Shown here: in pieces, positions 27,980 to 38,940 of the stretch
Numbering within the stretch: position 1 is the first letter of the stretch
How the letters are laid out: every line of letters begins with the position of its first letter
From: Methyloprofundus sp.
Lineage (GTDB): Bacteria; Pseudomonadota; Gammaproteobacteria; Methylococcales; Methylomonadaceae
Reading direction: 5' to 3'
Length of the DNA: 64,000 nt
Assembly: GCA_014859465.1 (NCBI GenBank)
Contig: JACUUF010000003.1
Span: 1-64,000, forward strand
Notes under the pieces: model-generated
Seen by the model: only the letters and a program-made list of their open reading frames with translations
Told to the model about the DNA's origin: nothing
Databases searched by the model: none
Program-made: the position numbers and the translations under genes

Positions 27980-28214
27980 GAGCGCCCCTTTTCACTGACT
28001 GATACTAAAGCAAACATCAAAAGATAAAAATTAAAGTAACAGTTTTTAGCTAAAATTCGTTGTATTCATAATGCCTTGAGTTTAAATTACAAAGTAAAAA
28101 CCAATTATTTTGTTAAAAAATTATTTGCTGCCACAGGACAAAGCTTTCAGTCAAAGTGATATGACTCAGCACTTTCTAAAACCACACAATTACACCCCCT
28201 ATTTTTCTGATTAT

Positions 28215-29597
28215 ATGGATATAAAACTGCACTTTATTGTCATCTTCGCACTCCTTATCCAAGCGTGTGCTATGCCGATAAACGAAATCCCCACACCGAC
28301 AACACTGCCAGAAACATTTTCACAGTCGGGCGAACTAGAGCGCCAAGAACACTGGTGGCTAGCTTTTAATGACTTGCAACTTAACCAACTCATCGACTTA
28401 GCGCTGAGCAATAATTTCAGTCTTTTATCTGCTTACAATCGACTCGAACAAGCGCAAGCTGTTGCAAAAAAAACCAGTGCAGATTTAATTCCTAGTATCA
28501 GCGCTGCCTTTACAGGCCGCCAAAATTACAGTGATAATACAGACAATAGTCAGTTTAGTTTAGGGCTGAATGCCAGCTATGAGGTCGATTTATGGGGGCG
28601 TATACGCGCCAATAAAAACGCGTCTAATCTGGATGTTCGTATCGCCCAAGAAAACTTAAATACCGCAGCTATTTCTTTATCGGCTGAAGTCGCTATTGCT
28701 TGGTATCGTTTAATCGAGCAACGCAGCCAATTAGCCCTATTAAAACAACAAATCAAAACTAATGAAGATAACGTAGCCATCGTTACTGCACGTTTTGCCG
28801 GCGGTCAAGCCACTGCTGCGGATGTTTTTCAGCAAAGACAGACATTACAAGCCAGAATCGGTGACCAAACTAATGTCATTGCGACCATTAAAACGCTAGA
28901 GTATCAACTTGCCATTCTGACAGGAAAAACACCTAGAATGCTGGTTTTACCTGAACAAGCTCAGCTACCCGATTTACCTGTACAACCACAAACGGGTCTA
29001 CCCAGCGAACTTATACAACGACGTCCTGACTTACGAACTGCGTATTTTAATGTGCAGGCCGCAGACCAACGTACCGCAGCAGCCATTGCCGATCGTTTTC
29101 CTAAGCTCAGTTTATCCGCGAATATTGATACCACCGCGCCCAATTTACAATCCCTATTTAATAACTGGATTGCGACGCTAGCAGGCAACTTAATCTTACC
29201 CATTATTGATGGCGGAAGACGTGTAGCTGAAGTCGATAGAAATCGAGCGGTTGCCGCAGAAGCCTTAAACAATTACGCAACAGCACTACAGCAAGCTATA
29301 CAAGAAATCGAAGACGCGTTAATTCAAGAACAGCAGCAGCAGCAATTAATTATCAGCTTAGATAAACAGCATCAACTATCTGAACAAGCCACACTACAAA
29401 TTCGACTGCGCTATATGTATGGAGCAATAGACTTTTTACGTGTTTTAACCATACAAATAACTCAACAATCTTTAGAACGCAGTCAAATTTTAGCCAAGCG
29501 CCAATTGCTAGAATACCGCATACAACTCTATCGCGCACTTGCCGGTAGCTGGAAATCCAATACACTGGACATCAACAAGGAAAACACCGATGCTTAA
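28215..29597 (+). CDS. RND efflux outer-membrane lipoprotein (OprM/NodT family)
   Basis: A 460-residue TolC-like channel. The ATG at 28215 gives a signal peptide with lipobox LLIQAC (Cys18); the open frame reaches 35 codons further upstream but that part is not signal-like. No Shine-Dalgarno sequence precedes this ATG, so the start is moderately certain. Two OEP repeats are visible, with LIQRRPDLRTAYFNVQAAD between them. Its stop overlaps the start of the adaptor gene by 8 nt, so the three efflux genes form an operon. Confidence 0.92.
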   Translation: MDIKLHFIVIFALLIQACAMPINEIPTPTTLPETFSQSGELERQEHWWLAFNDLQLNQLIDLALSNNFSLLSAYNRLEQAQAVAKKTSADLIPSISAAFTGRQNYSDNTDNSQFSLGLNASYEVDLWGRIRANKNASNLDVRIAQENLNTAAISLSAEVAIAWYRLIEQRSQLALLKQQIKTNEDNVAIVTARFAGGQATAADVFQQRQTLQARIGDQTNVIATIKTLEYQLAILTGKTPRMLVLPEQAQLPDLPVQPQTGLPSELIQRRPDLRTAYFNVQAADQRTAAAIADRFPKLSLSANIDTTAPNLQSLFNNWIATLAGNLILPIIDGGRRVAEVDRNRAVAAEALNNYATALQQAIQEIEDALIQEQQQQQLIISLDKQHQLSEQATLQIRLRYMYGAIDFLRVLTIQITQQSLERSQILAKRQLLEYRIQLYRALAGSWKSNTLDINKENTDA

Positions 29598-30777
29598 GCG
29601 TCTTTTATCATGGCTACCTACCCTGGTCATTTTAGCCATCACCATCAGCTTATCCTATTACTGGCTCACCAATAAGCCCAAAGCAAAGCGTATTGATGCA
29701 AGTAAAGTTGCACCTTTAGTCGAGGTGTTTCAAGCCCAAGTTATTGATCATTCGATAACAGTGACCGCAATGGGTAATGTCATACCTGCGCAAAACGTCA
29801 ATTTAACCTCACGTATCAGCGGCTTAGTAACATCCGTCAGTCCACATTTCGTGCCTGGCGATTTTTTAAAAAAGGGCGAGCAAATTATTCAGCTTGATCC
29901 CACCGATTATGCATTATTGGTTAAACAGAAAGAAAACGAACTAGAAAAAGCTAAATTTAATTTAACTCTAGAACAAGGCCAACAAGCGATTGCACAGCGT
30001 GAATTCGCCCTATTAAACACCTCACTTGACGCGCAAAGTAAAAACCTGGTCTTACGCAAACCGCATCTCGCTCTAGCAAAAAGCGCTATCAAGGGAGCAG
30101 AAGCCGCGCTAACACAAGCCCGCTTAGATTTAAGTCGCACGCGCACCGTTTCACCTTTTAATGCCATCGTTTTAGAAACCAACGCCCATATCGGCTCTTG
30201 GGTTTCAACTTTTTCTACGGGAACTCCGCTAGTAAAATTAGCCGGAATTGATAGCTTTTGGGTGGTTGCCGCCCTACCCATTGACAAACTTAACAAAATA
30301 GATATTCCCAGCATTAATAGCACCGTTGGCTCTAAAGCAATCATCACTCATAGCGCTGCATGGGGAGCACAAGGTTCGCGCAATGGCACAGTTAAACGCT
30401 TAAAAGCAGAACTAGAAAATTCTGGACGTTTAGCTGAACTCATTATTGAAGTCAAAGACCCATTAAGCCAACAACCCGAAAACAAAGGCGCACCTGCTTT
30501 AATTTTAGGCTCTTTTGTGCGTGTAAAAATCACCGGTGACACGCTACACAATGTCATCGCTCTACCCGATGCTCTGATACATAACGGCATGCAAATCTGG
30601 TTACTCAGCGAACAAAACACCTTAGACATAAAAGCGATTACGCCCGTTTGGCAAAGCGACGAACACGTATTTATCGATGCCGAACAACTACCTAAAAATG
30701 CACGTATTATTAGTAGTAATTTAAGTACTCCCGTGCAAGGCATGAGCTTACGTACCAAGGCTAAAAATCATGAGTAA
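29590..30777 (+). CDS. RND efflux periplasmic adaptor (membrane fusion protein)
   Basis: A 395-residue adaptor with a single N-terminal membrane anchor (residues 1-25), lipoyl half-motifs (TAMGNVIPAQNVNLTSRISG and RTVSPFNAIVLE) around an alpha-helical hairpin (about 115-190), and beta-barrel domains. The ATG at 29590 has AAGG upstream and overlaps the channel gene. It should bridge the pump encoded next with the outer-membrane channel. Confidence 0.93.
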   Translation: MLKRLLSWLPTLVILAITISLSYYWLTNKPKAKRIDASKVAPLVEVFQAQVIDHSITVTAMGNVIPAQNVNLTSRISGLVTSVSPHFVPGDFLKKGEQIIQLDPTDYALLVKQKENELEKAKFNLTLEQGQQAIAQREFALLNTSLDAQSKNLVLRKPHLALAKSAIKGAEAALTQARLDLSRTRTVSPFNAIVLETNAHIGSWVSTFSTGTPLVKLAGIDSFWVVAALPIDKLNKIDIPSINSTVGSKAIITHSAAWGAQGSRNGTVKRLKAELENSGRLAELIIEVKDPLSQQPENKGAPALILGSFVRVKITGDTLHNVIALPDALIHNGMQIWLLSEQNTLDIKAITPVWQSDEHVFIDAEQLPKNARIISSNLSTPVQGMSLRTKAKNHE

Positions 30778-33700
30778 TCAAGGCATGGACATCACTAAAC
30801 ATAATACTGTCAGCTGGATGGCAACTCATCCGGTTGCCGCTAATTTAGTTATGCTTGCCTTTATACTCGGCGGTTTATTATTTTTAAATACCATGAAACA
30901 GGAAGTTTTTCCTGATTTTGTCAGCGATACCATCAGTATTAATATGGTTTACACCGGTGCTAGCCCCGAAGAAATTGAACGCGGCATTATCCTCGCTATT
31001 GAAGATGCGATCTCCGGCTTAGAAGGCATCGATGAAATTAGTTCATCTGCCCAAGAAGGTTATGCAACGATACTCATTGAGGTTATGGCAGGGGCTGATA
31101 TTAATTTATTAGCCCAAGATATACAGCGAGAAATTGACCGCATCACCACCTTTCCCGAAGATGCCGAAGAGCCCAAAGTCAATGTCATGGCCAGTAAGCG
31201 AACAACAGTTTCCCTAGTTTTGTATGGCGACGCTGAAGAAGCCGTATTACATGAACTCGCAGAAAACTTTCGTGAACAACTCTTGCAAGCTAGAAATATT
31301 ACCCAAATTGACCTCGAAGGGATTCGCCCCTTAGAAATCAGTATCGAAATTTCTCAAGACAATTTACAGCGCTATAACATTTCTATTGCTGATATTGCGC
31401 AAAGGATTCGCAATGCCAGCTTAGAACTCCCTGGGGGCAGCATCAAAAGTAGCGCTGGCGAAATTTTAATCCGCATGCAAGAGCGCAAAGATACCGGCCA
31501 ACAATTTGCACAATTACCGATTATTACCACACCCTCTGGCGGGATTGTGTTGCTCGGCGATATTGCCACCATTACCGATGGCTACGAAGATACCGATTAT
31601 TCCGCCAGTTACAATGGCGTTCCCGCGATCATGCTACAAGTTTATCGCGTCGGTGCTCAGACCCCGATAGGTATTTCTGATACCGTTAAAGAACAAATAG
31701 AACTCAGCAAAAACACATTGCCAGAAGGCATACATGCAGAAATTCGTTACGATGCCTCTGAAGCTTATGCACAACGCATGGATTTATTATTACGTAATAG
31801 CGCGATGGGCTTAACGCTGGTATTCATTACCCTCGCTTTATTCTTAGAATTACGCTTGGCGTTTTGGGTGATGACTGGCATTCCAATTGCCTTTCTTGGT
31901 TCTTTTCTAATCTTACCCGCGCTCGGCGTGTCATTAAATATGATCTCGCTATTCGCCTTTATTATCGCCTTAGGGATTGTCGTCGATGACGCCATTATCA
32001 TTGGCGAAAACGTCTATCATTATCGACAACAAGGCTATCCGGCGCTCACTGCCGCAGTCAAAGGTGCACAAGAAATGGCGGCCCCCGTCACCTTTAGTAT
32101 TTTGACCAATATAGCGACCTTTATGCCCTTGTTTTTTATGCCGGGCGAGATGGGGAAAATTTTCTTTATGATCCCCACCGTCGTTATTGTGGTCTTTTTA
32201 CTCTCACTGATCGAAAGTTTATTCGTTTTACCCCAGCATTTAGGGCATATAGGTGGCGAACTTAAATCCGGTTTTTTTCGCTGGCTACATGAACAACAAC
32301 AGCAGTTTAGCCACGCTTTTCGCCATTGGGTTGAACACCGCTATGGCGATTTTCTTGAGCTGACCCTGACTCATCGTTACCTGACTGTCATTATCGCGTT
32401 TTCAATCCTGGCAGCGACACTTGCCTTTGCGCTCAGCGGCCGTATGGGCATGTCCATGTTCCCCAAAACCGAATCTGATTACGCGCGCGCCACTTTAACC
32501 TTACCCTACGGTACACCCATAGAAAAAACTCAAGCTATTGTTGATCATATAGTCAAATCAGCGCGTATCAGCACGGATAAAATTGAACGCGGCGATCAAC
32601 TAATCCGTGGAATTTTTGCAGAAGTTGGTAAAAGCGGCAGTCATAAAGCGGTTATTCGCGCCTATTTAGCGCCTCCAGAAATCCGTAATGAAATCATGAG
32701 CACGGATGGCTTCACTGAACGCTGGCGTACCCAAACCGGCGAACTCATCGGTATAGAAAGTCTTATTTTTGAATCTGACTCTGGCGGCCCAGGATCAGGC
32801 TCAGGCATTACTATAGAATTAACCCATCGTGACATTGCTGTTTTAGAACAAGCCAGCATAAAAATGGCCGAAGCGCTCGCCGCCTATCCAATTGCCAAAG
32901 ATGTGACTAATGGCATGAGCCTCGGCAAACAGCAATTAGATTTTTCTTTACTGCCAGAAGGTGAAAGTCTCGGCTTAAGCCCACTCTCGGTCGCCCGTCA
33001 AGTACGTAATGCCTTTTACGGTTCCGAAGTTTTACGCCAACAACGCGGACGTAATGAAATAAAAGTCATGGTACGTTTGCCTGAAAGCGAACGGGCATCT
33101 GGACAAGATTTGCATGATTTCTTAATCTGGACAGATCAAGGTCGCGCCATTCCTTTACATGAAATTGTGCAAATAGATCGTGGCCGCGCCTTTACCGAAA
33201 TTAAACGCCGCGATGGCCGGCGTAATGTCCAAATCACCGCCAATGTCACGCCCAGAAGTCAGGCGGGAGACATTGTGAATGATTTAAAAGAAAGCACTCT
33301 GCCCGATTTAGTGCAGCAATTTCCCGGTTTACAATATAGTTTTCAAGGACGACAAGCCGATATGGCCGAAAGCATAGGCAGCTTAAAGCTCAGTTTCATC
33401 TTTGCCATACTCGTGATTTACGCCATGCTCGCCATTCCGTTTAAAAGCTATGCATTACCATTGATTGTCATTGTCAGTATTCCCTTTGGCATTATTGGTG
33501 CCATTTTCGGGCATTTACTCATGGGTTATAGTCTAAGCATCTTAAGCCTACTTGGGATCGTTGCTTTATCCGGTATTGTGGTCAATGATTCGCTGGTCTT
33601 AATTAGTCAAGCCGTTGATTTAGAACATCATCAACACTTAACAGCCAAAGAAATCATAAAAGCTGCCGCAACCCAACGTTTCCGCCCTATTATTTTAACC

Positions 33701-33919
33701 ACCTTAACCACGTTTGGTGGCTTAATGCCGATGATTTTAGAAACCTCACGACAAGCGCGCATGTTAATCCCGATGGCAATCTCCATTGGCTTTGGGATTC
33801 TCTTTGCTACACTTATTACTTTAGTGTTAATTCCCTCTTTGTACTTAGTCATTAACGACGGTAAAAACTGGTGGAATTCCAAACGAACTCGCGCGCCCGA
33901 GGCTTTACGAAAATCCTAA
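30770..33919 (+). CDS. RND efflux pump permease (AcrB/HAE-1 type)
   Basis: A 1049-residue inner-membrane proton antiporter with twelve predicted membrane segments in two halves and large periplasmic loops. The TM4 acidic pair that carries protons is present (GIVVDDAIIIGENV). The N-terminus has the MATHPVAANLVMLAF segment, and a short Gly/Ser-rich stretch (about 665-675) occurs in the second pore loop. It overlaps the adaptor gene by 8 nt. Substrate is unknown; no regulator gene is adjacent. Confidence 0.94.
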   Translation: MSNQGMDITKHNTVSWMATHPVAANLVMLAFILGGLLFLNTMKQEVFPDFVSDTISINMVYTGASPEEIERGIILAIEDAISGLEGIDEISSSAQEGYATILIEVMAGADINLLAQDIQREIDRITTFPEDAEEPKVNVMASKRTTVSLVLYGDAEEAVLHELAENFREQLLQARNITQIDLEGIRPLEISIEISQDNLQRYNISIADIAQRIRNASLELPGGSIKSSAGEILIRMQERKDTGQQFAQLPIITTPSGGIVLLGDIATITDGYEDTDYSASYNGVPAIMLQVYRVGAQTPIGISDTVKEQIELSKNTLPEGIHAEIRYDASEAYAQRMDLLLRNSAMGLTLVFITLALFLELRLAFWVMTGIPIAFLGSFLILPALGVSLNMISLFAFIIALGIVVDDAIIIGENVYHYRQQGYPALTAAVKGAQEMAAPVTFSILTNIATFMPLFFMPGEMGKIFFMIPTVVIVVFLLSLIESLFVLPQHLGHIGGELKSGFFRWLHEQQQQFSHAFRHWVEHRYGDFLELTLTHRYLTVIIAFSILAATLAFALSGRMGMSMFPKTESDYARATLTLPYGTPIEKTQAIVDHIVKSARISTDKIERGDQLIRGIFAEVGKSGSHKAVIRAYLAPPEIRNEIMSTDGFTERWRTQTGELIGIESLIFESDSGGPGSGSGITIELTHRDIAVLEQASIKMAEALAAYPIAKDVTNGMSLGKQQLDFSLLPEGESLGLSPLSVARQVRNAFYGSEVLRQQRGRNEIKVMVRLPESERASGQDLHDFLIWTDQGRAIPLHEIVQIDRGRAFTEIKRRDGRRNVQITANVTPRSQAGDIVNDLKESTLPDLVQQFPGLQYSFQGRQADMAESIGSLKLSFIFAILVIYAMLAIPFKSYALPLIVIVSIPFGIIGAIFGHLLMGYSLSILSLLGIVALSGIVVNDSLVLISQAVDLEHHQHLTAKEIIKAAATQRFRPIILTTLTTFGGLMPMILETSRQARMLIPMAISIGFGILFATLITLVLIPSLYLVINDGKNWWNSKRTRAPEALRKS

Positions 33920-33946
33920 TTGCACGCATAATGCTAAAAAATAAAT

Positions 33947-34003
33947 ACAGGGTGCCGCTTGCCCGCCTGTTGCATATTAGCGTGCTAAAGCCGCGCCCTA
34001 CAA
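33947..34003. repeat. REP-like extragenic palindrome
   Basis: Imperfect arms ACAGGGTGCCGC and GCTAAAGCCGCGCCCTAC flank a short spacer in the gap between the RND permease and trxB genes. The right arm is nearly identical to the one at 54311-54327. Confidence 0.5.
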
Positions 34004-34029
34004 AAAATTTCTAGAGAAAATTTGAATAA

Positions 34030-35034
<1,005 letters not shown>

Positions 35035-35040
35035 AGATCT

Positions 35041-35125
35041 GTAGCTCGGCTGAGCAGCACTACCGCTAAGCCGCCATTAATCACGCAATGAGTCGGGTTA
35101 CGAAAAAATCTAACCCGACCTACAC
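35041..35125. repeat. Extragenic hairpin element GTCGGGTTA...TAACCCGAC
   Basis: A perfect 9-bp stem (35092-35100 and 35111-35119) with a 10-nt loop, preceded by GTAGCTCGG, lies just after trxB. There is no U-tract, which argues against a simple terminator. Elements of the form GTAGGTCGGGTTA...TAACCCGAC are familiar as dispersed intergenic repeats in many bacteria. Confidence 0.5.
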
Positions 35126-35282
35126 CACCGAAGTTTAGAATAAAGAGAAAACCACACTTGATGATCTTGATAGATGAGTTTATTGAAATAAATGCCGACT
35201 CACTTGGTTACATCAAAAGGAAATGTGGCAATAACTAGGTATAATGCAACTATTTACTTAGTTATTTCGAGCGGATATTAGC

Positions 35283-35729
35283 ATGAACAATGAGATCAAT
35301 TACAAAAACAACCCACTCCATGGTGTTGGATTGGAGCATTTATTGCTTGAAATAGTGGATCATTATGGTTTTGAGATTCTCTTTGCCTATTTGAATATTA
35401 ATTGTTTTAAGACCAACCCAAGCATCGAGTCTAGTGTTAAGTTCCTAAAAAAAACCGATTGGGCACGTGAAAAAATTGAAGTTTTCTATTTATACGAATT
35501 TAAAAACTTACCTAGAGCGTCTTCCGAACAGTTTTCCTTGCCTCCTAGGGATAGAATCATTCCAGAAGGCCAATCCCGAGGTGAGCCAGCACAGTTAAGT
35601 TTAGAAGACGCTGAGCGGTTACGCGTAAAACGCGAAGCTAAATCAGCTGAACGCAATCAGGGGACAAAACATAGCTCCGATAAAGGTACTGATCCATGGG
35701 CAAATTGGAAAAACAAATCTAAACACTGA
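35283..35729 (+). CDS. VF530-family (DUF2132) DNA-binding protein with charged tail
   Basis: A 148-residue protein. Residues 8-78 match the VF530 family ([20 protein letters not shown], then [19 protein letters not shown] and [13 protein letters not shown]), a small helical fold proposed to bind DNA. The remaining 70 residues are a polar, charged tail rich in Arg, Lys, Glu and Ser, longer than in the minimal family member. Function is not established. A hairpin TCGCC-TGCT-GGCGA lies just downstream. Confidence 0.88.
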   Translation: MNNEINYKNNPLHGVGLEHLLLEIVDHYGFEILFAYLNINCFKTNPSIESSVKFLKKTDWAREKIEVFYLYEFKNLPRASSEQFSLPPRDRIIPEGQSRGEPAQLSLEDAERLRVKREAKSAERNQGTKHSSDKGTDPWANWKNKSKH

Positions 35730-35874
35730 GATAAAAAAGAAAATACTTCGCCTGCTGGCGAGAGTTAATGTCCTTGCCTAGGAGTGGTTTCTACAGACAA
35801 TTGAAAACTGATTCTATCCGGTTTGTCTCTGAAAGAGATTGGCATTAGCCGGCTAAAGCCAAAATCTACAAAGC

Positions 35875-36081
35875 TATTTAACCTGAGTTCGGGATAATAG
35901 TTATTGATTTTAAAGGGGATTTTTATATTTCCATGATTTTCCTAGCCAAATCATGCAGATACCCCCTTAAAAGGCGACTTAAAAATCCAAGATTATTTGT
36001 ATTTTTAGACAAAAATACATAAATATAACTGTAACAACTAGATATTAAAGGGATTTTCTTATCCCGAACTCAGGTTATTTA
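35875..36081. mobile_element. MITE-like element with 17-bp terminal inverted repeats and 6-bp target duplication
   Basis: The element spans 35881-36075 (195 bp). Its ends are perfect inverted repeats, ACCTGAGTTCGGGATAA at 35881-35897 and TTATCCCGAACTCAGGT at 36059-36075. Both flanks carry TATTTA (35875-35880 and 36076-36081), a target-site duplication. No open frame of useful length lies inside. The right duplication contains the slyX stop codon. AC-ended repeats and a 6-bp duplication fit derivation from an IS982-like element, though that family call is inference. Outside it, 35730-35874 holds only the hairpin after the VF530 gene and a 12-bp palindrome TTAGCCGGCTAA (35845-35856). Confidence 0.8.
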
Positions 36082-36297
36082 ATAATGCGGCGGCCTTTCA
36101 TCAGCCGCCGACAATGCACCACCTGATTGTGCTGCCGTATCTGATAAATCCCTAACGCGCCCTAGCAATTGCTGGGTAAGACGCTCTAACGCATCAATCT
36201 GATTTTGTTGCTCACAAACAATATCATTTAATTGCGCGATGGTATCTTCCTGATAAGCAATTTTTATTTCTATACTGATAAATCGTTGTTCATTCAT
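36079..36297 (-). CDS. slyX: SlyX-family protein
   Basis: A 72-residue coiled-coil protein with the family pattern of an N-terminal heptad helix (IEIKIAYQEDTIAQLNDIV, then QNQIDALERLTQQLLGRV) and a polar C-terminus ending PPHY. The ATG at 36297 (MNEQRF) is chosen over an upstream extension into ppnP. The stop codon lies in the target duplication of the MITE-like element. Function is unknown in the family. Confidence 0.87.
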   Translation of the reverse strand: MNEQRFISIEIKIAYQEDTIAQLNDIVCEQQNQIDALERLTQQLLGRVRDLSDTAAQSGGALSAADERPPHY

Positions 36298-36302
36298 GGC
36301 TA

Positions 36303-36617
36303 TTATTTCAGATACGAACAACAATAATCCGTTGGCGTTTTAACTTTAAGATCAAACTTTGAGTTTGCTGGCACTTCAAAGGATTCGCCTGCTTTAATCG
36401 TCAGCCATTGATCATTGCCTGGTAATAAAATATCTAAATCACCTGCCATGATTTCCATAATTTCTTGCGCTTCTGTAGCAAAGCTATATTCACCCGGCAA
36501 CATCAAGCCCAGTGTTTTTGTGGATCCATCAGCAAACTGCACCGTGCGGCTGCTCACTTGACCAGCAAAATAAATATTCGCTTTTTTTACTACAGTAACG
36601 TTGTTAAATGTTGTCAT
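36303..36617 (-). CDS. ppnP: Pyrimidine/purine nucleoside phosphorylase PpnP
   Basis: A 104-residue cupin-fold protein of the YaiE/DUF1255 family, which phosphorolyses several nucleosides. The ATG at 36617 (MTTFNNVTV) has AGGAAA upstream; the longer open frame overlapping mazG is not used. Conserved stretches include LGLMLPGEYSFAT and FEVPANSKFDLKV. It lies between mazG and slyX. Confidence 0.92.
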   Translation of the reverse strand: MTTFNNVTVVKKANIYFAGQVSSRTVQFADGSTKTLGLMLPGEYSFATEAQEIMEIMAGDLDILLPGNDQWLTIKAGESFEVPANSKFDLKVKTPTDYCCSYLK

Positions 36618-36636
36618 TATTTCCTGTCTCTTTATT

Positions 36637-37443
36637 TTAAATAGGGTTGTTTTGTATTTTTTTAAATGCAATTTTTGCTTCATTCCATAAAGCATCTAAC
36701 TCCGATAATTGACATTGTTTAACTTCACGTCCTGATTGTGCTAGTTTCTGCTCAATATATTCAAAACGTTTAGTAAATTTCTGCGTGCTTTTTTTTAAGG
36801 CTTGCTCAGGATCTACCTTCATATGCCGCGCCAGATTAACCGCGACCAATAATAAATCCCCAATCTCTTCTTCGATATGAATTTGATCACCCGACTGCCA
36901 CGCCTCTTTGACTTCGTCTAATTCTTCTAATACTTTGGCATAAACAGGTTCAACTTCGGTCCAGTCAAAACCATGATTAGCCGCTCTATCTTGTATTTTC
37001 TTGCACTGTACTAATGCTGGTAAATTCTTAGCTACACCCGACAAAATGGTATGATTTTCAGCTTCTTTTTCTGCTCGTTCGGCCGCTTTTAAGGTTTCCC
37101 AAGCTTGCTTTTGTTCGGCTTCATTAGCATAGACCACATCAGAAAAAACATGTGGATGACGGCGAATTAATTTATCAGCTATACATTCAGCTACTTGCTC
37201 AAAATCAAACAAGCCTTGCTCTTGGGCTAGTTGCGAGTGAAACACGACCTGAAACAATAAATCCCCTAATTCACCTTGTAAATCCTGCATATCACCGCGC
37301 TCAATGGCATCAACAACTTCGTAGGCTTCTTCTAGCGTATAAGGAATAAGACTGGTGAAATCTTGTTTTCTATCCCATGCACAGCCAGATTCAGGATCTC
37401 TTAATTGCTGCATGACTTGTAATAGTCGCTGAGTATTTTTCAT
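36637..37443 (-). CDS. mazG: Nucleoside triphosphate pyrophosphohydrolase MazG
   Basis: A 268-residue two-domain MazG that hydrolyses NTPs and dNTPs to monophosphates. Both halves carry the EExxE-type metal sites: LEEAYEVVDAIE with ELGDLLFQVVFH in the first, and EELDEVKEA with EEIGDLLLVAVN in the second. The N-terminal LRDPESGCAWDRKQ segment is typical. It starts 6 nt after the AI-2E family transporter gene ends. Confidence 0.95.
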   Translation of the reverse strand: MKNTQRLLQVMQQLRDPESGCAWDRKQDFTSLIPYTLEEAYEVVDAIERGDMQDLQGELGDLLFQVVFHSQLAQEQGLFDFEQVAECIADKLIRRHPHVFSDVVYANEAEQKQAWETLKAAERAEKEAENHTILSGVAKNLPALVQCKKIQDRAANHGFDWTEVEPVYAKVLEELDEVKEAWQSGDQIHIEEEIGDLLLVAVNLARHMKVDPEQALKKSTQKFTKRFEYIEQKLAQSGREVKQCQLSELDALWNEAKIAFKKIQNNPI

Positions 37444-37448
37444 AGTGC

Positions 37449-38540
37449 TTACATATCAAAAGTATGCATTTTATCATCTAGGCGCGGCCAAGCTGAAGTG
37501 ACGGCTTTAACCAATGTTGCCAAAGGAATGGCAAAAAACACCCCCCAAAAGCCCCATAAGCCACCAAAAAATAAAATCGCGACAATAATAGCGACAGGGT
37601 GCAAATTAACCGCTTCAGAAAAAAGTAAAGGCACTAAAACCACGCCGTCAATGGCTTGAATGATTGAATAAGCAATAACAATATACATAAACTCATCGCC
37701 ACTCATGCCCCATTGAAAAAATGCCACTCCTAATACCGGAAAGGTCACTAAGGTTGCACCCACATAGGGAATAATAACGGATAAGCCCATAAACACCGAA
37801 AGCAACATCGCATAGTTTAGGCCTAATGCAGAAAAGGTCATATAACTAGCAAAACCCAAAATGATAACCTCAACAAATTTGCCGCGAATATAGTTACCTA
37901 ACTGCATATCCACTTCATTCCAGACATTAAGCGATAGCAGTCGATCTCTCGGCATAAATTGAGCAAACCAGGTCAATAAAATTTCTTTATCTTTCAGGCA
38001 AAATAAAATCAAAACAGGAACAAGGATTAGATAAACCAGAGCGCTAATAATGCCGACAACCGATGAGGCGGAAAGACTTAATAAATCCTGACCATAGTTT
38101 ATTGCCTCTTGCTGAATAGCAAGCATTAACTCTCGCAATTTATTTGCTGATATAAATTGCGGATAAGCTTCTGGGAGTTTTAAAATTTCAGCCTGTGAGC
38201 TCTTAATAATTTCAGGGGTGTGTTGTAATAATTGCTTTAATTGCTGATATACCATCGGCATCAAACCAAATAATAAATAACTAAACGCGCCCATAAAAGC
38301 CGAAAAGACAATCAATACAGACGGCAGGCGTTTTAATTTATACTCTAATTTTCTCACTAAACCCTCTAATAAATAGGCGAATACAATAGCGATAAAAACC
38401 GGCATTAATACATTCGACAATGAGGTAACTAACAGAAACCCAACGATTAGAATAATCGCTAAAGCAACGGCTTGTGAATTAGGCAAAATACGCTGTAAGC
38501 TATCTTTTAAGAACTGTAAGTTGGAAAAGTTACTCTGCAT
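37449..38540 (-). CDS. AI-2E family transporter (PerM-like permease)
   Basis: A 363-residue integral membrane protein with seven to eight hydrophobic segments. Family hallmarks are ALVYLILVPVLILFCLKDK in the middle and SVIIPYVGATLVTFPVL followed by VNLHPVAIIVAILFFGGLWG near the end. Substrate is unknown; members include an AI-2 exporter and Na+/H+ antiporters. It is between queD and mazG on the same strand. Confidence 0.9.
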   Translation of the reverse strand: MQSNFSNLQFLKDSLQRILPNSQAVALAIILIVGFLLVTSLSNVLMPVFIAIVFAYLLEGLVRKLEYKLKRLPSVLIVFSAFMGAFSYLLFGLMPMVYQQLKQLLQHTPEIIKSSQAEILKLPEAYPQFISANKLRELMLAIQQEAINYGQDLLSLSASSVVGIISALVYLILVPVLILFCLKDKEILLTWFAQFMPRDRLLSLNVWNEVDMQLGNYIRGKFVEVIILGFASYMTFSALGLNYAMLLSVFMGLSVIIPYVGATLVTFPVLGVAFFQWGMSGDEFMYIVIAYSIIQAIDGVVLVPLLFSEAVNLHPVAIIVAILFFGGLWGFWGVFFAIPLATLVKAVTSAWPRLDDKMHTFDM

Positions 38541-38561
38541 AGATTTATTATTGTTATTATT

Positions 38562-38915
38562 TTAAGGTCGATAAACCGCATTGGTTTTAGGTGTTTCACT
38601 GACACTCACTGAAACGACTTCAGGCCACATAGCTTTAGCATAATCATAAAGATATTTAGCAATGGCTTCTGCTGTAGTAAAGCCACTCAAAACATCATTT
38701 AAATGGCGATGATCTAAAGTATCATCAATAATTTTTTTAAAACCGCTCAGCTCATTGTAATCAACAACAAACCCCGTTGCATTTAACTCCTCAGCCGCCA
38801 AAGTCAGCTCGACCACATAATTATGGCCATGCAAACGACTACAAGGATGTCCTTCGGGTAAGCCCTCAATAATATGGCTAGCACTGAAACTAAATTGCTT
38901 AGAAATTGTATACAC
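38562..38915 (-). CDS. queD: 6-carboxy-5,6,7,8-tetrahydropterin synthase QueD
   Basis: A 117-residue enzyme for queuosine precursor synthesis. The zinc ligands are H14, H29 and H31, catalytic Cys25 lies in HPCSRLHGHN, and LDHRHLND carries the catalytic His. No other queuosine gene is adjacent. A terminator lies 25 nt upstream, so it probably has its own promoter in that short space or relies on readthrough. Confidence 0.94.
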   Translation of the reverse strand: MYTISKQFSFSASHIIEGLPEGHPCSRLHGHNYVVELTLAAEELNATGFVVDYNELSGFKKIIDDTLDHRHLNDVLSGFTTAEAIAKYLYDYAKAMWPEVVSVSVSETPKTNAVYRP

Positions 38916-38940
38916 GCTTTTTTCCGCTTAGGCTAAATAC

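Noticed and set aside
35881-36075. Structured RNA or riboswitch between the VF530 gene and slyX.
   Set aside because: The perfect terminal repeats flanked by identical 6-bp duplications point to a transposed element.
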